DNA of 64,000 bases from Candidatus Nanosynbacter sp. TM7-074 (GTDB taxonomy: Bacteria; Patescibacteriota; Saccharimonadia; Saccharimonadales; Saccharimonadaceae). The notes beneath the pieces were generated by a model. The model did no database searches. It worked only from the letters and a program-made list of their open reading frames with translations, and was not told the origin of the DNA. A program made the position numbers and the translations under genes. The stretch covers positions 653,649 through 717,648 of the forward strand of contig NZ_CP158487.1 in the NCBI RefSeq assembly GCF_041006295.1, written 5' to 3'. Positions 43,936-52,929 of the stretch are shown one piece after another (position 1 is the stretch's first letter; each line of letters starts with the position of its first letter).

Positions 43936-44350
43936 CCTGCCTCTCTTCGTGCGATACTTTCTTTGAAAAAATAAATAGCTTAAAGACCAAAAAATTCCAA
44001 ACAGCAAATACAATGGTTGTGACAATCTTTGCCCATTGAATCTCAAGGATATTCATTTTTACTAATAAATCAACAGCCGTAGAGGTCGCCATCAAATTAA
44101 AAAAACTTAGCAAAGCATATAAGCAAATTTGTGATTTTAATGAAAATCGATCGTCTTCGCTGTGATTAAAAACTCGTTTCCTGTTCATAGGAAAATTAAC
44201 ACAAAACCCCGATAAGAAACCAATGCCGCTCGCCATAAAAGCTGGCATTTTAGCTATATAGTACAATATGGAGGTAACTAATGTATCAACCGCCAGCGTC
44301 GTCACACCGACAACGCCAAATAAAAGTATCTGTATAACAAGCTTTTTCAT
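43928..44350 (-). CDS. GtrA-family membrane protein
   Basis: 140 residues with four hydrophobic helices and the GtrA pattern (LFGVVGVTTLAVDTLVTSILYY, SGIGFLSGFCVNFPMNRKRVF). GtrA proteins are thought to flip or hold polyprenyl-linked sugars for glycosyl modification. The ATG at 44350 is preferred; a TTG at 44359 is in frame. It overlaps the large membrane protein downstream (the stop at 43928 lies beyond that gene's ATG at 43935) and is divergent from the GT2 at 44398. Confidence 0.88.
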   Translation of the reverse strand: MKKLVIQILLFGVVGVTTLAVDTLVTSILYYIAKMPAFMASGIGFLSGFCVNFPMNRKRVFNHSEDDRFSLKSQICLYALLSFFNLMATSTAVDLLVKMNILEIQWAKIVTTIVFAVWNFLVFKLFIFSKKVSHEERQDA

Positions 44351-44384
44351 ACTAACCAACTAACCCATAATACCATATTTATAG

Positions 44385-44390
44385 TATAAT
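44385..44390 (+). promoter_or_regulatory. -10 of the leaderless promoter for the GT2 at 44398
   Basis: TATAAT ends 7 nt before the ATG at 44398. An earlier in-frame ATG at 44389 overlaps this hexamer and is therefore unlikely to be the start. Confidence 0.6.
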
Positions 44391-44397
44391 GAGAGGT

Positions 44398-45354
44398 ATG
44401 TATAGAAAGTTAGAGACCGCAGTTGTTATACCTTGTTATAACGAAGAAAAAATGATCACTCAAACGATCAAGAAATTACCAAAGTATATTGACCATGTTA
44501 TAGCCGTTAATGATGCCAGCACTGATGACACCATTGGCATTCTAAATAAATTAAAAAAGCAAAATGATCGACTGATTGTCGTTGACAACAAAACAAATCA
44601 AGGTGTCGGCGGCGCTCTCATCGCAGGATATAATTACGCTATTGAGCACACCAAAGCGACCGCTATCGGGATAGTGGCTGGTGACGACCAGTTTGACTCG
44701 TCATACCTCGAGGCAATGCTAGACGATTTTATCGATCAATCAGCAGACTACGTGAAAGCCAGCCGCTTCTTCCACCGAGAAGCCTTTAAGACTATGCCAA
44801 AATACCGCCAATTTGGCAATATTTTCATATCACTGCTGACAAAATTCTCGACTGGATATTATTCCATCACAGACATCACTAATGGCTGCGGCTGGCTACG
44901 TCGCGACGTAATTGAAAAAGTCGATTTTTCCATAGTCGAAAAGCGCTACGACTATGAAACCAGCATGCTGACCGCTCTATCCATAGTCAATGCTAAAGTC
45001 ATTGACCACGCCGTGCCAGCTCACTACGGTGATGAGAAATCAACTATTAAACTAATCCCAACAGCTTGGCGCAACCTCAGGGCCGTATGGAAGGGTTTTT
45101 GGCGACGAATTTACTATAAATACGTCCTGTATGGATTTCATCCTGTAGCCCTGTTCTTGTTTACTGGTATGTTCTTTTTGATCATCTCATTGCTGATTGC
45201 AGGTTTCTTGTTGTATGTTAAATTATTCACTCATCAATCACCGACCGCTGGCAGCGTTATGCTAGCTGTACTACCATTCATCTTAAGTGTACAGCTAGTT
45301 TTAACAGCGCTCACTATTGATGTCTCTAATGAGAGTAACAATTTTAAGAAATAA
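44398..45354 (+). CDS. GT2-family glycosyltransferase with C-terminal membrane helices (DPM1-like)
   Basis: 318 residues. The GT-A core has TAVVIPCYNEEKMITQTIKKLPKYIDHVIAVNDASTDDT (the DDT acidic pair), KTNQGVGGALIAGYNYAI, and GIVAGDDQFDSS as the DxD-like motif. Two hydrophobic helices (about 240-270 and 288-310) anchor it. These enzymes load a sugar onto polyprenyl phosphate. Together with the divergent GtrA gene it forms a GtrA/GtrB-type pair for decorating a surface glycan. It converges with the HAD gene at 45356. Confidence 0.92.
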   Translation: MYRKLETAVVIPCYNEEKMITQTIKKLPKYIDHVIAVNDASTDDTIGILNKLKKQNDRLIVVDNKTNQGVGGALIAGYNYAIEHTKATAIGIVAGDDQFDSSYLEAMLDDFIDQSADYVKASRFFHREAFKTMPKYRQFGNIFISLLTKFSTGYYSITDITNGCGWLRRDVIEKVDFSIVEKRYDYETSMLTALSIVNAKVIDHAVPAHYGDEKSTIKLIPTAWRNLRAVWKGFWRRIYYKYVLYGFHPVALFLFTGMFFLIISLLIAGFLLYVKLFTHQSPTAGSVMLAVLPFILSVQLVLTALTIDVSNESNNFKK

Positions 45355-45355
45355 G

Positions 45356-46006
45356 CTACAGTTTGATATTGTTCACATCGCCAATACCGTCAACAAGATA
45401 GTTTGGTTGCATGGCTGAAAGAAATTCCTCGTTACGAATACCGCTCATAAGGGCAATGCTGGTCGCACCGAGCTGCTGAGCCGCCGCGATGTCTGCTTCG
45501 GTGTCGCCAATGATAACGACTTCACTTGGATTGTCCACTGTTTGTCTGACGATATCCGCCTTTTTCAGCAGCGTCCCCTCTTTTGTGTCGCTATGGCCCG
45601 ACAAAATCTTTTCAAACAAATGCCGAATTCCCAAATGTTCAATCTGCCAATCAAGAGCATTTGCATTTCGCCTCAAGCTTAATAGATACAACTTGTTATC
45701 GTTTGCCCGTAACTGTTCTAGTGTGCGCAAACTATCCTTAAAGAGTTCATCCGCACCCAATTCTTCTTGCGACTCGATCCGGTCAATAAACAGCTTGAGA
45801 TATGCATCTTTTTCATCAATACTCAGACCGCTCAGTGGTAGTAGCTTGTCCCAAGACACGTTAGCGCGCTTCATTTCCCAATATTCTTCTTTGCTAAGCG
45901 GAGTCCCGCCCAGCGCCTTAATACATTTTTCATACACCCGATAATGTCGCGGGGCAATATCAACCAACGTACCATCAAAGTCAACAAAGATATTTTTATT
46001 ATTTAT
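45356..46006 (-). CDS. HAD-superfamily phosphatase with a probable non-ATG start
   Basis: About 216 residues. Motif I VDFDGTLVDIAPRHY lies at the very start. The cap domain follows (VSWDKLLPLSGLSIDEKDAYLK), then SLRRNANALDWQIEHLGI and the late motif VVIIGDTEADIAAAQQLGA. No ATG, GTG or TTG precedes motif I except a TTG 28 codons upstream. The conserved start would fall at an ATA (46006-46004), exactly 7 nt after GGAG (46017-46014). I therefore take the ATA as the likely start. It is the last gene of the aminotransferase operon and overlaps the epimerase gene. The function is probably sugar-phosphate dephosphorylation. Confidence 0.75.
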   Translation of the reverse strand: MNNKNIFVDFDGTLVDIAPRHYRVYEKCIKALGGTPLSKEEYWEMKRANVSWDKLLPLSGLSIDEKDAYLKLFIDRIESQEELGADELFKDSLRTLEQLRANDNKLYLLSLRRNANALDWQIEHLGIRHLFEKILSGHSDTKEGTLLKKADIVRQTVDNPSEVVIIGDTEADIAAAQQLGATSIALMSGIRNEEFLSAMQPNYLVDGIGDVNNIKL

Positions 46007-46883
46007 ACAATTTCTCCATTTCTTTAAGTTTATCTGGGAAAAATACTTCGGGATGATAATTGAGTAACTTCTCCGCTCGAGATATATCAATAACTATATC
46101 AGAACCACCGTCTTCGGATAAAACAATAATACGACTTATTGACTGCATACTATTAACAATTACCTGAGCTGTCTCCCGAATAGAAATACCCCGACCCGTA
46201 CCAATATTAACAACCCCAGCACCGTTCGCGTTCACCGCACAGATAATGCTACGGGCCACATCGTCAATATGTACATAATCACGCAATACCTTTGCGCCAC
46301 GAATCGTCAAATCATCACCAGCTTTCGCTGCTCGAATAAAGTTCGGTATCGCTCGGGCAATAGGGTCATACCCGCCATACATCACCGAAAACCGCAAAAT
46401 GGTTAACTCTTTATTCATTTTTTTTGCGTACGACTGAGCGATGAGTTCACTAGCCATTTTAGTAGAGCCGTAGTACGAGCTGCCGGCGACGACATTATCC
46501 TCTGTAATTGGACCGTGGATCTTTGACTGATCATACACTTCCGCCGTACTGCCAATGATGATCTTCTCAGACTTCTCACCAAAATGAGTCAGCAGGTTAA
46601 TTGTCGCGTCTATATTACCTAGCCTTGCGTTATCAAGAGTGTCGTCGGCAGCTGTTTTCGGTACAAATGCCGCCAAATGAACAATGGAATCAAATGTCTC
46701 ATCGTTCACCTGCTTGACCGCTGACTCTACACTTTTTTGATCTGCTAAATCACACTGGATCCAGCGCTCAGTGAGACTGGCTGGTTGAGACCGGCCCAGA
46801 CAAACAACTTCCCAATCAGCTGGTATCATTTCTAAGAAACGTCTACCAACGAAACCCGAGGCTCCCGTAACAAGAAGTTTCAT
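45999..46883 (-). CDS. NAD-dependent sugar epimerase/dehydratase (extended SDR)
   Basis: 294 residues. The NAD site is VTGASGFVGRRFLEMIP. Further landmarks are HLAAFVPKT, IIGSTAEVYDQSKIHGPITE, YGSTKMASELIAQSYAKK (Tyr-x3-Lys) and a VNIGTGRGISI segment. It overlaps the upstream ATP-grasp gene at TAATG and the HAD gene downstream. Probably it makes or epimerises an unusual nucleotide sugar within this operon; the substrate is unknown. Confidence 0.9.
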   Translation of the reverse strand: MKLLVTGASGFVGRRFLEMIPADWEVVCLGRSQPASLTERWIQCDLADQKSVESAVKQVNDETFDSIVHLAAFVPKTAADDTLDNARLGNIDATINLLTHFGEKSEKIIIGSTAEVYDQSKIHGPITEDNVVAGSSYYGSTKMASELIAQSYAKKMNKELTILRFSVMYGGYDPIARAIPNFIRAAKAGDDLTIRGAKVLRDYVHIDDVARSIICAVNANGAGVVNIGTGRGISIRETAQVIVNSMQSISRIIVLSEDGGSDIVIDISRAEKLLNYHPEVFFPDKLKEMEKLYK

Positions 46884-47965
46884 TACAACTCCTGAAGAAT
46901 ACGGTCGCGCTCGGCAACACTCTCTTCAACAGTCTTCATGTCAGATAGAACTGGTCGAAAATCCATACCCCGAATCCACACTAAACCATCTGGTAGAGGG
47001 TTGGTATTATTGTCAATTTTTGGTACAGTTTCACCATATCCAAGCTTGACAAACATTTCAGGCATATTTAGACCCGCCTGAGTAAAGAACTCGTGTGTCG
47101 TAAAGAAGCGACCAATATTAATCTCTGTTGGGTTTGGTATACCGTTTTTATCATAAGCCATATCAACACCAAACAGACCGTCCGGTTTATCGTCAACTGC
47201 CAATACTGCTCGACGCGCAATATCATCAAGTTCAGCATCAGAATACGTCAACCCTGTGCCTGTTGCGCCAGTAACACCGGATGGAGAAATTTTCGCCAGC
47301 TCCCAGTACAGTCGCTTACGGCCTTGAGCAACAACCAATTCGCCATCTTTCCAGAGAGACATCCATGTAACCGTTTCTGGCTCGAGTAATTCAGACACAG
47401 TAAAGTTACCATCCCATGAGCCATTTTTTTCTTGAAAATCAAGCCAGTTTTTAGCGCTCTTAACGTCATGAACTGGGAGCGATCCACGACCACCAGCACC
47501 CGAAATCGCTCTAATCCACATTGAGCCGCCCATCTCCTCGAGGAGCGCAGCCAAGTCGGTATCTCGACCTTCTATCAGCTTAGTCTTTGGAACCTTAATA
47601 CCAGCCTTTTCCCAAAGCTTAAATGATTCAAATTTATCTTGTAAAATTTTCACTGTCTCCTTAGCCGGGAAAAATGTCTTGGCATTAATCTTTTCTCGAT
47701 TTTCGCTCAAAAAACCTACCTCGACATCGTTCTGTGCATGGACAAATTCGATATTTTCCTTTTCAATAATATAGTTTAAGAAATCGATATATTTAGGGTC
47801 GTTGGCAAATGGAGCTAAATATTTAGCATCAACTTCAGCACGCTGCAAGTAATATTTGTCAGCATCCGTACCTACAATATAATATTCTTCGTCAGCAGCC
47901 CTTAATGAGCGAATAAAATTTGCTGATGGTGAGCCGCCAGCTCCTGTGACTAAGACTCTCTTCAT
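46883..47965 (-). CDS. ATP-grasp domain protein
   Basis: 360 residues. An N-terminal Rossmann-like pre-ATP-grasp part (VLVTGAGGSPSANFIRSL) is followed by an ATP-grasp core that includes KLIEGRDTDLAALLEEMGGSMWIRAISGAGGRGSLPV and, near residue 260, GLFGVDMAYDKNGIPNPTEINIGRFFTTHEFF with the metal-binding acidic residues. It resembles the carbamoyl-phosphate-synthase-like ATP-grasp proteins of polysaccharide clusters, which ligate an amino acid or amine to a sugar carboxylate or a similar group. GGAGG precedes the ATG. The substrate is unknown. Confidence 0.85.
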   Translation of the reverse strand: MKRVLVTGAGGSPSANFIRSLRAADEEYYIVGTDADKYYLQRAEVDAKYLAPFANDPKYIDFLNYIIEKENIEFVHAQNDVEVGFLSENREKINAKTFFPAKETVKILQDKFESFKLWEKAGIKVPKTKLIEGRDTDLAALLEEMGGSMWIRAISGAGGRGSLPVHDVKSAKNWLDFQEKNGSWDGNFTVSELLEPETVTWMSLWKDGELVVAQGRKRLYWELAKISPSGVTGATGTGLTYSDAELDDIARRAVLAVDDKPDGLFGVDMAYDKNGIPNPTEINIGRFFTTHEFFTQAGLNMPEMFVKLGYGETVPKIDNNTNPLPDGLVWIRGMDFRPVLSDMKTVEESVAERDRILQEL

Positions 47966-47973
47966 GATTCCTC

Positions 47974-48969
47974 CTATTTTTCTTCAAAAGGCGCAACAGC
48001 CTCTAATGATATTTTCAATGCTTCGCGTGCATCAACCGGGTTAACAATTGCCGCTGTACGACCCATTGATTTAGCCATAAATGCCTTTAATTCTGCCGCT
48101 AATGGCTCTTCAAAGTCTACTTTTATAACACGTTTTTCTGGGTCGCCAACTTGCAATACAAACTCGGTAAATCCATCTTTTTGGATTTCCTTCATATTAT
48201 GTTTGTAGTATGTTAATTCTTGGGTTATATAGTTAGCTTCCAAATAGCCGAGCGATCCCGTTAGCGCAATGGTGCGAATCTTGACTGGTGTAAGCCAGTT
48301 TGCCTGAATAAATCCAGAAGCCCGACCATAATCCATCAATATCTCTGCTGAGTCAATCTTTTTGCTGTGACGAGTGCGCGAACCATGGCTAGAAATAGAT
48401 TTCGGCTTTTGACCCAAAAGATAGTTTACGATATCAACGTCATGTACTGCCAAGTCAATAATAACATCAGTTTTTGGTTCCACTGCCGGAAAACCACCGA
48501 CACGTTTACATACTACCGAGGTAATATCACCAATAGCATTACCCTCAACCATTTGCTTTAACTTCTTGATAACTGGATTAAATCGCTCAATGTGACCAAC
48601 CGTAAAGGTAACGTTATTCTTTTTAGCACAAGCAATCAACTTATCAGCTTCTTCTACTGACGAAGCTATTGGTTTTTCAAGCATACAGTGAATACCGCGC
48701 GACATAACATCCATAGCCACCTCAAGGTGAAACGGTGTCGGCACGACTACAGAAACTGCGTCAGGTCGCATCTCTTCAAGCATCTCTTTGTAGTCAGTAA
48801 AGAATTTTGCCTTATAGTCATCAGCGAGAGATTTTGCTTCTGGGTTAACATCCGCAATTGCTACTAATTCTGACTCTGGGAGCATGAAGTAGTTACGAAC
48901 ATGGTTTCTACCCATGTTACCAGTACCAATAACAGCAACCCTTAGTTTTCCTTCTTGTTTACTAGCCAT
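47974..48969 (-). CDS. Gfo/Idh/MocA-family oxidoreductase
   Basis: 331 residues with the NAD-binding RVAVIGTGNMGRNHVRNYF and a catalytic-type HVEKPIA-like motif here CMLEKPIASS (the EKP motif). IDLAVHDVDIVNYLLG follows. The start at 48969 overlaps the aminotransferase end by 8 nt, with AAGGAG upstream. In WlbA/WbpB-type pathways this family oxidises position 3 of UDP-GlcNAcA before transamination, and the neighbouring aminotransferase fits. No acetyltransferase was seen nearby, so the exact sugar is open. Confidence 0.9.
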   Translation of the reverse strand: MASKQEGKLRVAVIGTGNMGRNHVRNYFMLPESELVAIADVNPEAKSLADDYKAKFFTDYKEMLEEMRPDAVSVVVPTPFHLEVAMDVMSRGIHCMLEKPIASSVEEADKLIACAKKNNVTFTVGHIERFNPVIKKLKQMVEGNAIGDITSVVCKRVGGFPAVEPKTDVIIDLAVHDVDIVNYLLGQKPKSISSHGSRTRHSKKIDSAEILMDYGRASGFIQANWLTPVKIRTIALTGSLGYLEANYITQELTYYKHNMKEIQKDGFTEFVLQVGDPEKRVIKVDFEEPLAAELKAFMAKSMGRTAAIVNPVDAREALKISLEAVAPFEEK

Positions 48970-50056
48970 TAATAGACTCCTTGACTGCCGCAACAATTAT
49001 CTCAATATCTTCGTCTGTAACCTTTGGATGAACTGGCAGGGATACAACTCGTGCCGCCAAGTCTTCAGCTACTGGGAAGTCGCCAATCTTATAGCCAAGC
49101 TTTGCAATATGTGGATATGCATGCAAAGGTTTTGGATAGTAAATACCAGCCCCAACACCTTTATCCCTCAGGCTAGTAATAAACTGATCTCGCTGTATGT
49201 TCTTATCCAGCAAGATGGTGTACTGATGATACACATGGCTTCGATTGTCGCTCACGGTTGGTGTTTTAATGCCCACAATACCCGCTAAGCCATCATTTAA
49301 TTTACAAGCATTTTCTTGACGTTTTTTTGTAAATTCTTCTACTTTTTTCAATTGTTCAACAGCAATAGCACCATGCAGATCTGACATGCGATAGTTATAT
49401 CCCAAATCTGCATACTCGTATGGCGCAACCATACCGTGTTGCCTAAATGAACGAATCGCCGCTGCAGCTTCATCACTATTTGTCGTTACGACACCACCCT
49501 CGCCACACATAATATTCTTGGTAGCATACAGAGAGAAACAGCCGAAATCGCCCAATGAGCCAGTTTTTACGCCTTTATACTCTGCTCCAATAGCCTGACA
49601 CGCATCCTCAACAATCTTCAGATTGTGTTTTTCGGCAATTTCCTGTAGTTCAGTCCAGTCACACGGTTGCCCATATAAATCAACTGGTATAATGGCTTTC
49701 GTTTTTTCAGTAATAGCAACTTCTATCTTGGAAACGTCAATATTGAACGTTTCTTCATCAATATCGACAAGTACTGGGTGAGCCCCCAACATTAGTATTG
49801 GGTTAATAGTAGCAATAAAGCTGTAAGGTGTAGTAATGACCTCATCACCCTCTTTCACGCCAGCAGCATACAAAGCACAGTGAATAGCTGCTGTACCACT
49901 GTTTACTGCTAACGCATGTTTTACTCCGCAATACTCCGCCCAGTTTTTTTCTAGTTCGGCAACTTTTGGCCCCTGAGCTAACATGCCCGATTCTATAACT
50001 TCATTTACTGCTCGACGTTCTTCACTGTCGATAACTGGTGCTGCGATATTTATCAT
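48962..50056 (-). CDS. DegT/DnrJ/EryC1 sugar aminotransferase
   Basis: 364-residue PLP-dependent aminotransferase acting on a nucleotide keto-sugar. Motifs: LAVNSGTAAIHCAL, VDLYGQPCDW, IVEDACQAIGAEYKG, FSLYATKNIMCGEGG (with the PLP-binding Lys) and GYNYRMSDLHGAI. A strong AAGGAGGT precedes the ATG. It is the first gene of the run aminotransferase, Gfo/Idh, ATP-grasp, epimerase, HAD. WlbE or WecE would be the closest named analogues; specificity cannot be set from sequence alone. Confidence 0.92.
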   Translation of the reverse strand: MINIAAPVIDSEERRAVNEVIESGMLAQGPKVAELEKNWAEYCGVKHALAVNSGTAAIHCALYAAGVKEGDEVITTPYSFIATINPILMLGAHPVLVDIDEETFNIDVSKIEVAITEKTKAIIPVDLYGQPCDWTELQEIAEKHNLKIVEDACQAIGAEYKGVKTGSLGDFGCFSLYATKNIMCGEGGVVTTNSDEAAAAIRSFRQHGMVAPYEYADLGYNYRMSDLHGAIAVEQLKKVEEFTKKRQENACKLNDGLAGIVGIKTPTVSDNRSHVYHQYTILLDKNIQRDQFITSLRDKGVGAGIYYPKPLHAYPHIAKLGYKIGDFPVAEDLAARVVSLPVHPKVTDEDIEIIVAAVKESING

Positions 50057-50188
50057 TTAAGTTACCTCCTTAACTTATTGAAACTATTGTACCACACACC
50101 AACTAAATCTTATAGTAATACTTGGACAGTAGTATAGTCTAGTAGGATATGGTTATTTGTTGATATATATAATATAATTGGTTACATT

Positions 50189-52195
50189 ATGAGAATTAAC
50201 TTTAAAGAAACTCTGTCTTCATTTTCCAGTTTCTTATATAAAAATCAAGGTTGGATTTTTCCAATAATAGTCTTATCTGCCCTAATTAGTCTATCTGCTC
50301 TTCAAATATCTGGTACATCCGCAGGAATATATGACTATCTACTCGGCAAGAAACCAGTAAATCTCATCGCTGGAAAACCACGACCAATCCGTTCAGATGA
50401 ATGGGTTGTCACAACTCCATTTGTAGTATCTCAGTATAATAACGGTATGCCAGCCAAAAGCAAGGATATTGGTATTGGACAAGATATGAGTATTGTAGCT
50501 GACGCTCCATACACAGATTGGAGTATGTTATTTAGACCACATAACCTTATTTTTTTTCTGTTACCCATAGGGTTTGCATTTGCCTTTAAATGGTGGTTGT
50601 TGTCTGCCGGTTTAGCTTTATCGGTCTATATATTTGTATTATTTTTATATCCACGCAAATACCTCATTGCTAGTCTACTCGGATCTATAATGCTCTTCAG
50701 TCCTTTTATTCAATGGTGGTATCAATCTGCAACGATTTTACCAATAATTTATGGTCTTCTGGGAATAGTTTCAGCTATCAAGTTAATCGAAAGTAGGTGT
50801 CGTAGAACCGCAATATACTGGTCTATAGCACTAGCCTACTTAGCGGTATGTTTTGCGCTAGTAATGTATCCAGCGTTTCAATTAACAATTGGCCTTGTTT
50901 CTCTCGTAACCCTGTTAGCTATACTACAAGGCAGAGGCACCCTGCATCTTCTTTGGCAACGTCGTAATCTATTCTTGATATTCGGATCAATCATAATAGC
51001 TGGGACTATTATGGGACTATTTTTATGGCAACATAGCGATGCTGTCAAAGCCTCACTAAACACTATATACCCAGGGCATCGCAATATTAGTTCTGGGGGT
51101 TTTGATATTTTTCGACTTATTAGTTGGCCGCTAAGCTATCTATTGCTGCATGACAATAATTCAATGATACTTGGCAATAATCAAAGTGAAGTCTCTAACT
51201 TCCTACTTATTGGTCTAGTGTTGATGCCTTTCCTAATTTATTTATCTATAAGATATAAATCCACCTTTTCAAAACTTGAAAAATCTATCATTTATATAAG
51301 TTCTGGTATTTTTATCTTTATAGCCATACGCATGTTTATACCTATTGGCGACCAGTTGTTTAGTTTACTTGGTATGTCAAAAATACCACATGAGCGTTTA
51401 TTTATTGGCCTCGGGCTAATTAACTTTTTATTACTTTTGGTCGCCGTTTCAAGGCGGTCAAAGAAGCTTCCTAAAAAATGGTGGAAGCCACTGACAAGTA
51501 TCCAGCAACTAATATTCTTTGCCATAATTACTATAATCTTTTCAATACTTATATACGCAACGGTTCGCCATTATGATATACCAAATATAGGACCGCTAGA
51601 GTCCGTAGCTGTAATATTGACCTTTAGCATTTCCTCAACCTTATTACTATCATCATACGAACAATTTCGTATAGTTGGTCTTGTGGGGGTCCTTTTGTTA
51701 AATATTTTATCTACCTATATGGTAAATCCTCTCTACCGAGGAGTCGGTATAACTGATAATGAATTTTCTCGATATATCATGGACGCTGAAAAAAAGGATA
51801 ATTTTTACTGGGTTGCAAATGATTCATCTGTGCTATCTGCTATCATGGTGGCAAGTGGTGCTGAAGTCTATGGCGGTGTTAACACTTACCCTCAAACAGA
51901 CATCTGGAGAAGATACTTTCCCAATAGTGCTAACGTATTTAACCGCTACGCCCATGTTCGTTTTCTTTTTGACTCATCACCCCAAAAGCGTTCACTCAGT
52001 CTCATTCAGGATGACTCATTCTTCGTTCATATATCTCCTTGCGACGAAATGCTACACGACCTAAATATACGCTATATCGTATCAGAGAGACCGCTTAAAT
52101 CGAGTTGCCTAGAATCCAACCGAGGTGGAATATTTGATGGCAAAAAAATATACATCTACACAATCAAAAACAATAGCACAAATACTCGGAAATAG
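50189..52195 (+). CDS. Large multi-pass membrane protein (YfhO/GT-C-like)
   Basis: 668 residues. About a dozen helices run between residues 15 and 510, and an extracytoplasmic C-terminal domain (about 520-668) follows. Between the first and second helices is a conserved-looking block, KPRPIRSDEWVVTTPFVVSQYNNGMP, typical of YfhO/GT-C-type membrane proteins that bind polyprenyl-linked sugars. A TATAAT lies 10 nt before the ATG and no Shine-Dalgarno sequence is evident. It could be a glycosyltransferase for wall or surface polysaccharide. No named family was matched with certainty. AT-rich relative to the rfb genes. Confidence 0.78.
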   Translation: MRINFKETLSSFSSFLYKNQGWIFPIIVLSALISLSALQISGTSAGIYDYLLGKKPVNLIAGKPRPIRSDEWVVTTPFVVSQYNNGMPAKSKDIGIGQDMSIVADAPYTDWSMLFRPHNLIFFLLPIGFAFAFKWWLLSAGLALSVYIFVLFLYPRKYLIASLLGSIMLFSPFIQWWYQSATILPIIYGLLGIVSAIKLIESRCRRTAIYWSIALAYLAVCFALVMYPAFQLTIGLVSLVTLLAILQGRGTLHLLWQRRNLFLIFGSIIIAGTIMGLFLWQHSDAVKASLNTIYPGHRNISSGGFDIFRLISWPLSYLLLHDNNSMILGNNQSEVSNFLLIGLVLMPFLIYLSIRYKSTFSKLEKSIIYISSGIFIFIAIRMFIPIGDQLFSLLGMSKIPHERLFIGLGLINFLLLLVAVSRRSKKLPKKWWKPLTSIQQLIFFAIITIIFSILIYATVRHYDIPNIGPLESVAVILTFSISSTLLLSSYEQFRIVGLVGVLLLNILSTYMVNPLYRGVGITDNEFSRYIMDAEKKDNFYWVANDSSVLSAIMVASGAEVYGGVNTYPQTDIWRRYFPNSANVFNRYAHVRFLFDSSPQKRSLSLIQDDSFFVHISPCDEMLHDLNIRYIVSERPLKSSCLESNRGGIFDGKKIYIYTIKNNSTNTRK

Positions 52196-52377
52196 ATAAA
52201 GCTACAATGCCATTTATGCCAGTTGTTTTTTGTTGATGTTGTTAGAATTAGTGGAGGGCTCTTTTATGATTGTAGTTCTTGTTAGTGGTTTAAGTATGGC
52301 ATAATAGAGTCCTATATTGTCTATTCTTACCGCTTGTGGTAAAATAATAGATATATTTATAATAATATAGGAACCTA

Positions 52378-52929
52378 ATGAAAATAAATAATCTTAATCG
52401 GTATTCAAATAATAAACGGCGGCGCCATATTGTTATAATAGTTGCAGTTGTTTGCTTGTCTACTATTTCTTATGGAGCGTATTGGTATTTTTACCAGCAA
52501 AATAAGGATGATAAGCCCGTGTTGACTTTACCGGATAGGCAAGTGGGAGAGACTAACTACTCGCATCCAAATAAGGATGAACAAAATCCAACATTCGACA
52601 ATGACGACAATAATCAAAAAAAACTCACACCTCAACAAAATGCACCCGCTACCTCACCTATCCCTGTTTCCATAACTCGAGTAGACAGATCCCCACTACA
52701 AGTTGGCGTTATAATAAATGAGCTTCTATCTAGTGGCACCTGTACACTAAAGCTCTCTAAGCCTGGTTTGAGTGACATAACCCAAACAGTGGAAATCTTT
52801 AACGGACCAAGCTATACCACCTGTCGCGGCTTTTCCATTGATAACGTTCCCGGCGGCACATGGAAACTTACTATAATCATAAACTCTGAAAATAGATCCG
52901 GTAGTACTAGCCAGGAGATTACTATATGA
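52378..52929 (+). CDS. Small membrane-anchored extracytoplasmic protein
   Basis: 183 residues. A basic start (NNKRRRH) is followed by an anchor helix (about 19-38), a low-complexity linker rich in Asn, Asp, Gln and Pro (50-95), and a C-terminal beta-domain (about 95-183) with two cysteines (CTLKLS, CRGFSIDN), perhaps Ig-like. Not recognised. Its stop overlaps the ATG of the next gene (ATGA), so it is translationally coupled to the large secreted protein and may be its partner. Confidence 0.72.
   Translation: MKINNLNRYSNNKRRRHIVIIVAVVCLSTISYGAYWYFYQQNKDDKPVLTLPDRQVGETNYSHPNKDEQNPTFDNDDNNQKKLTPQQNAPATSPIPVSITRVDRSPLQVGVIINELLSSGTCTLKLSKPGLSDITQTVEIFNGPSYTTCRGFSIDNVPGGTWKLTIIINSENRSGSTSQEITI

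Noticed and set aside
52305..52345. Small terminator-like hairpin (TTACC/GGTAA) in the 52.2-52.4 kb gap
   Set aside because: The stem is only 5 bp with no proper T-run; the gap otherwise shows only AT-rich promoter-like sequence for the 52378 gene.
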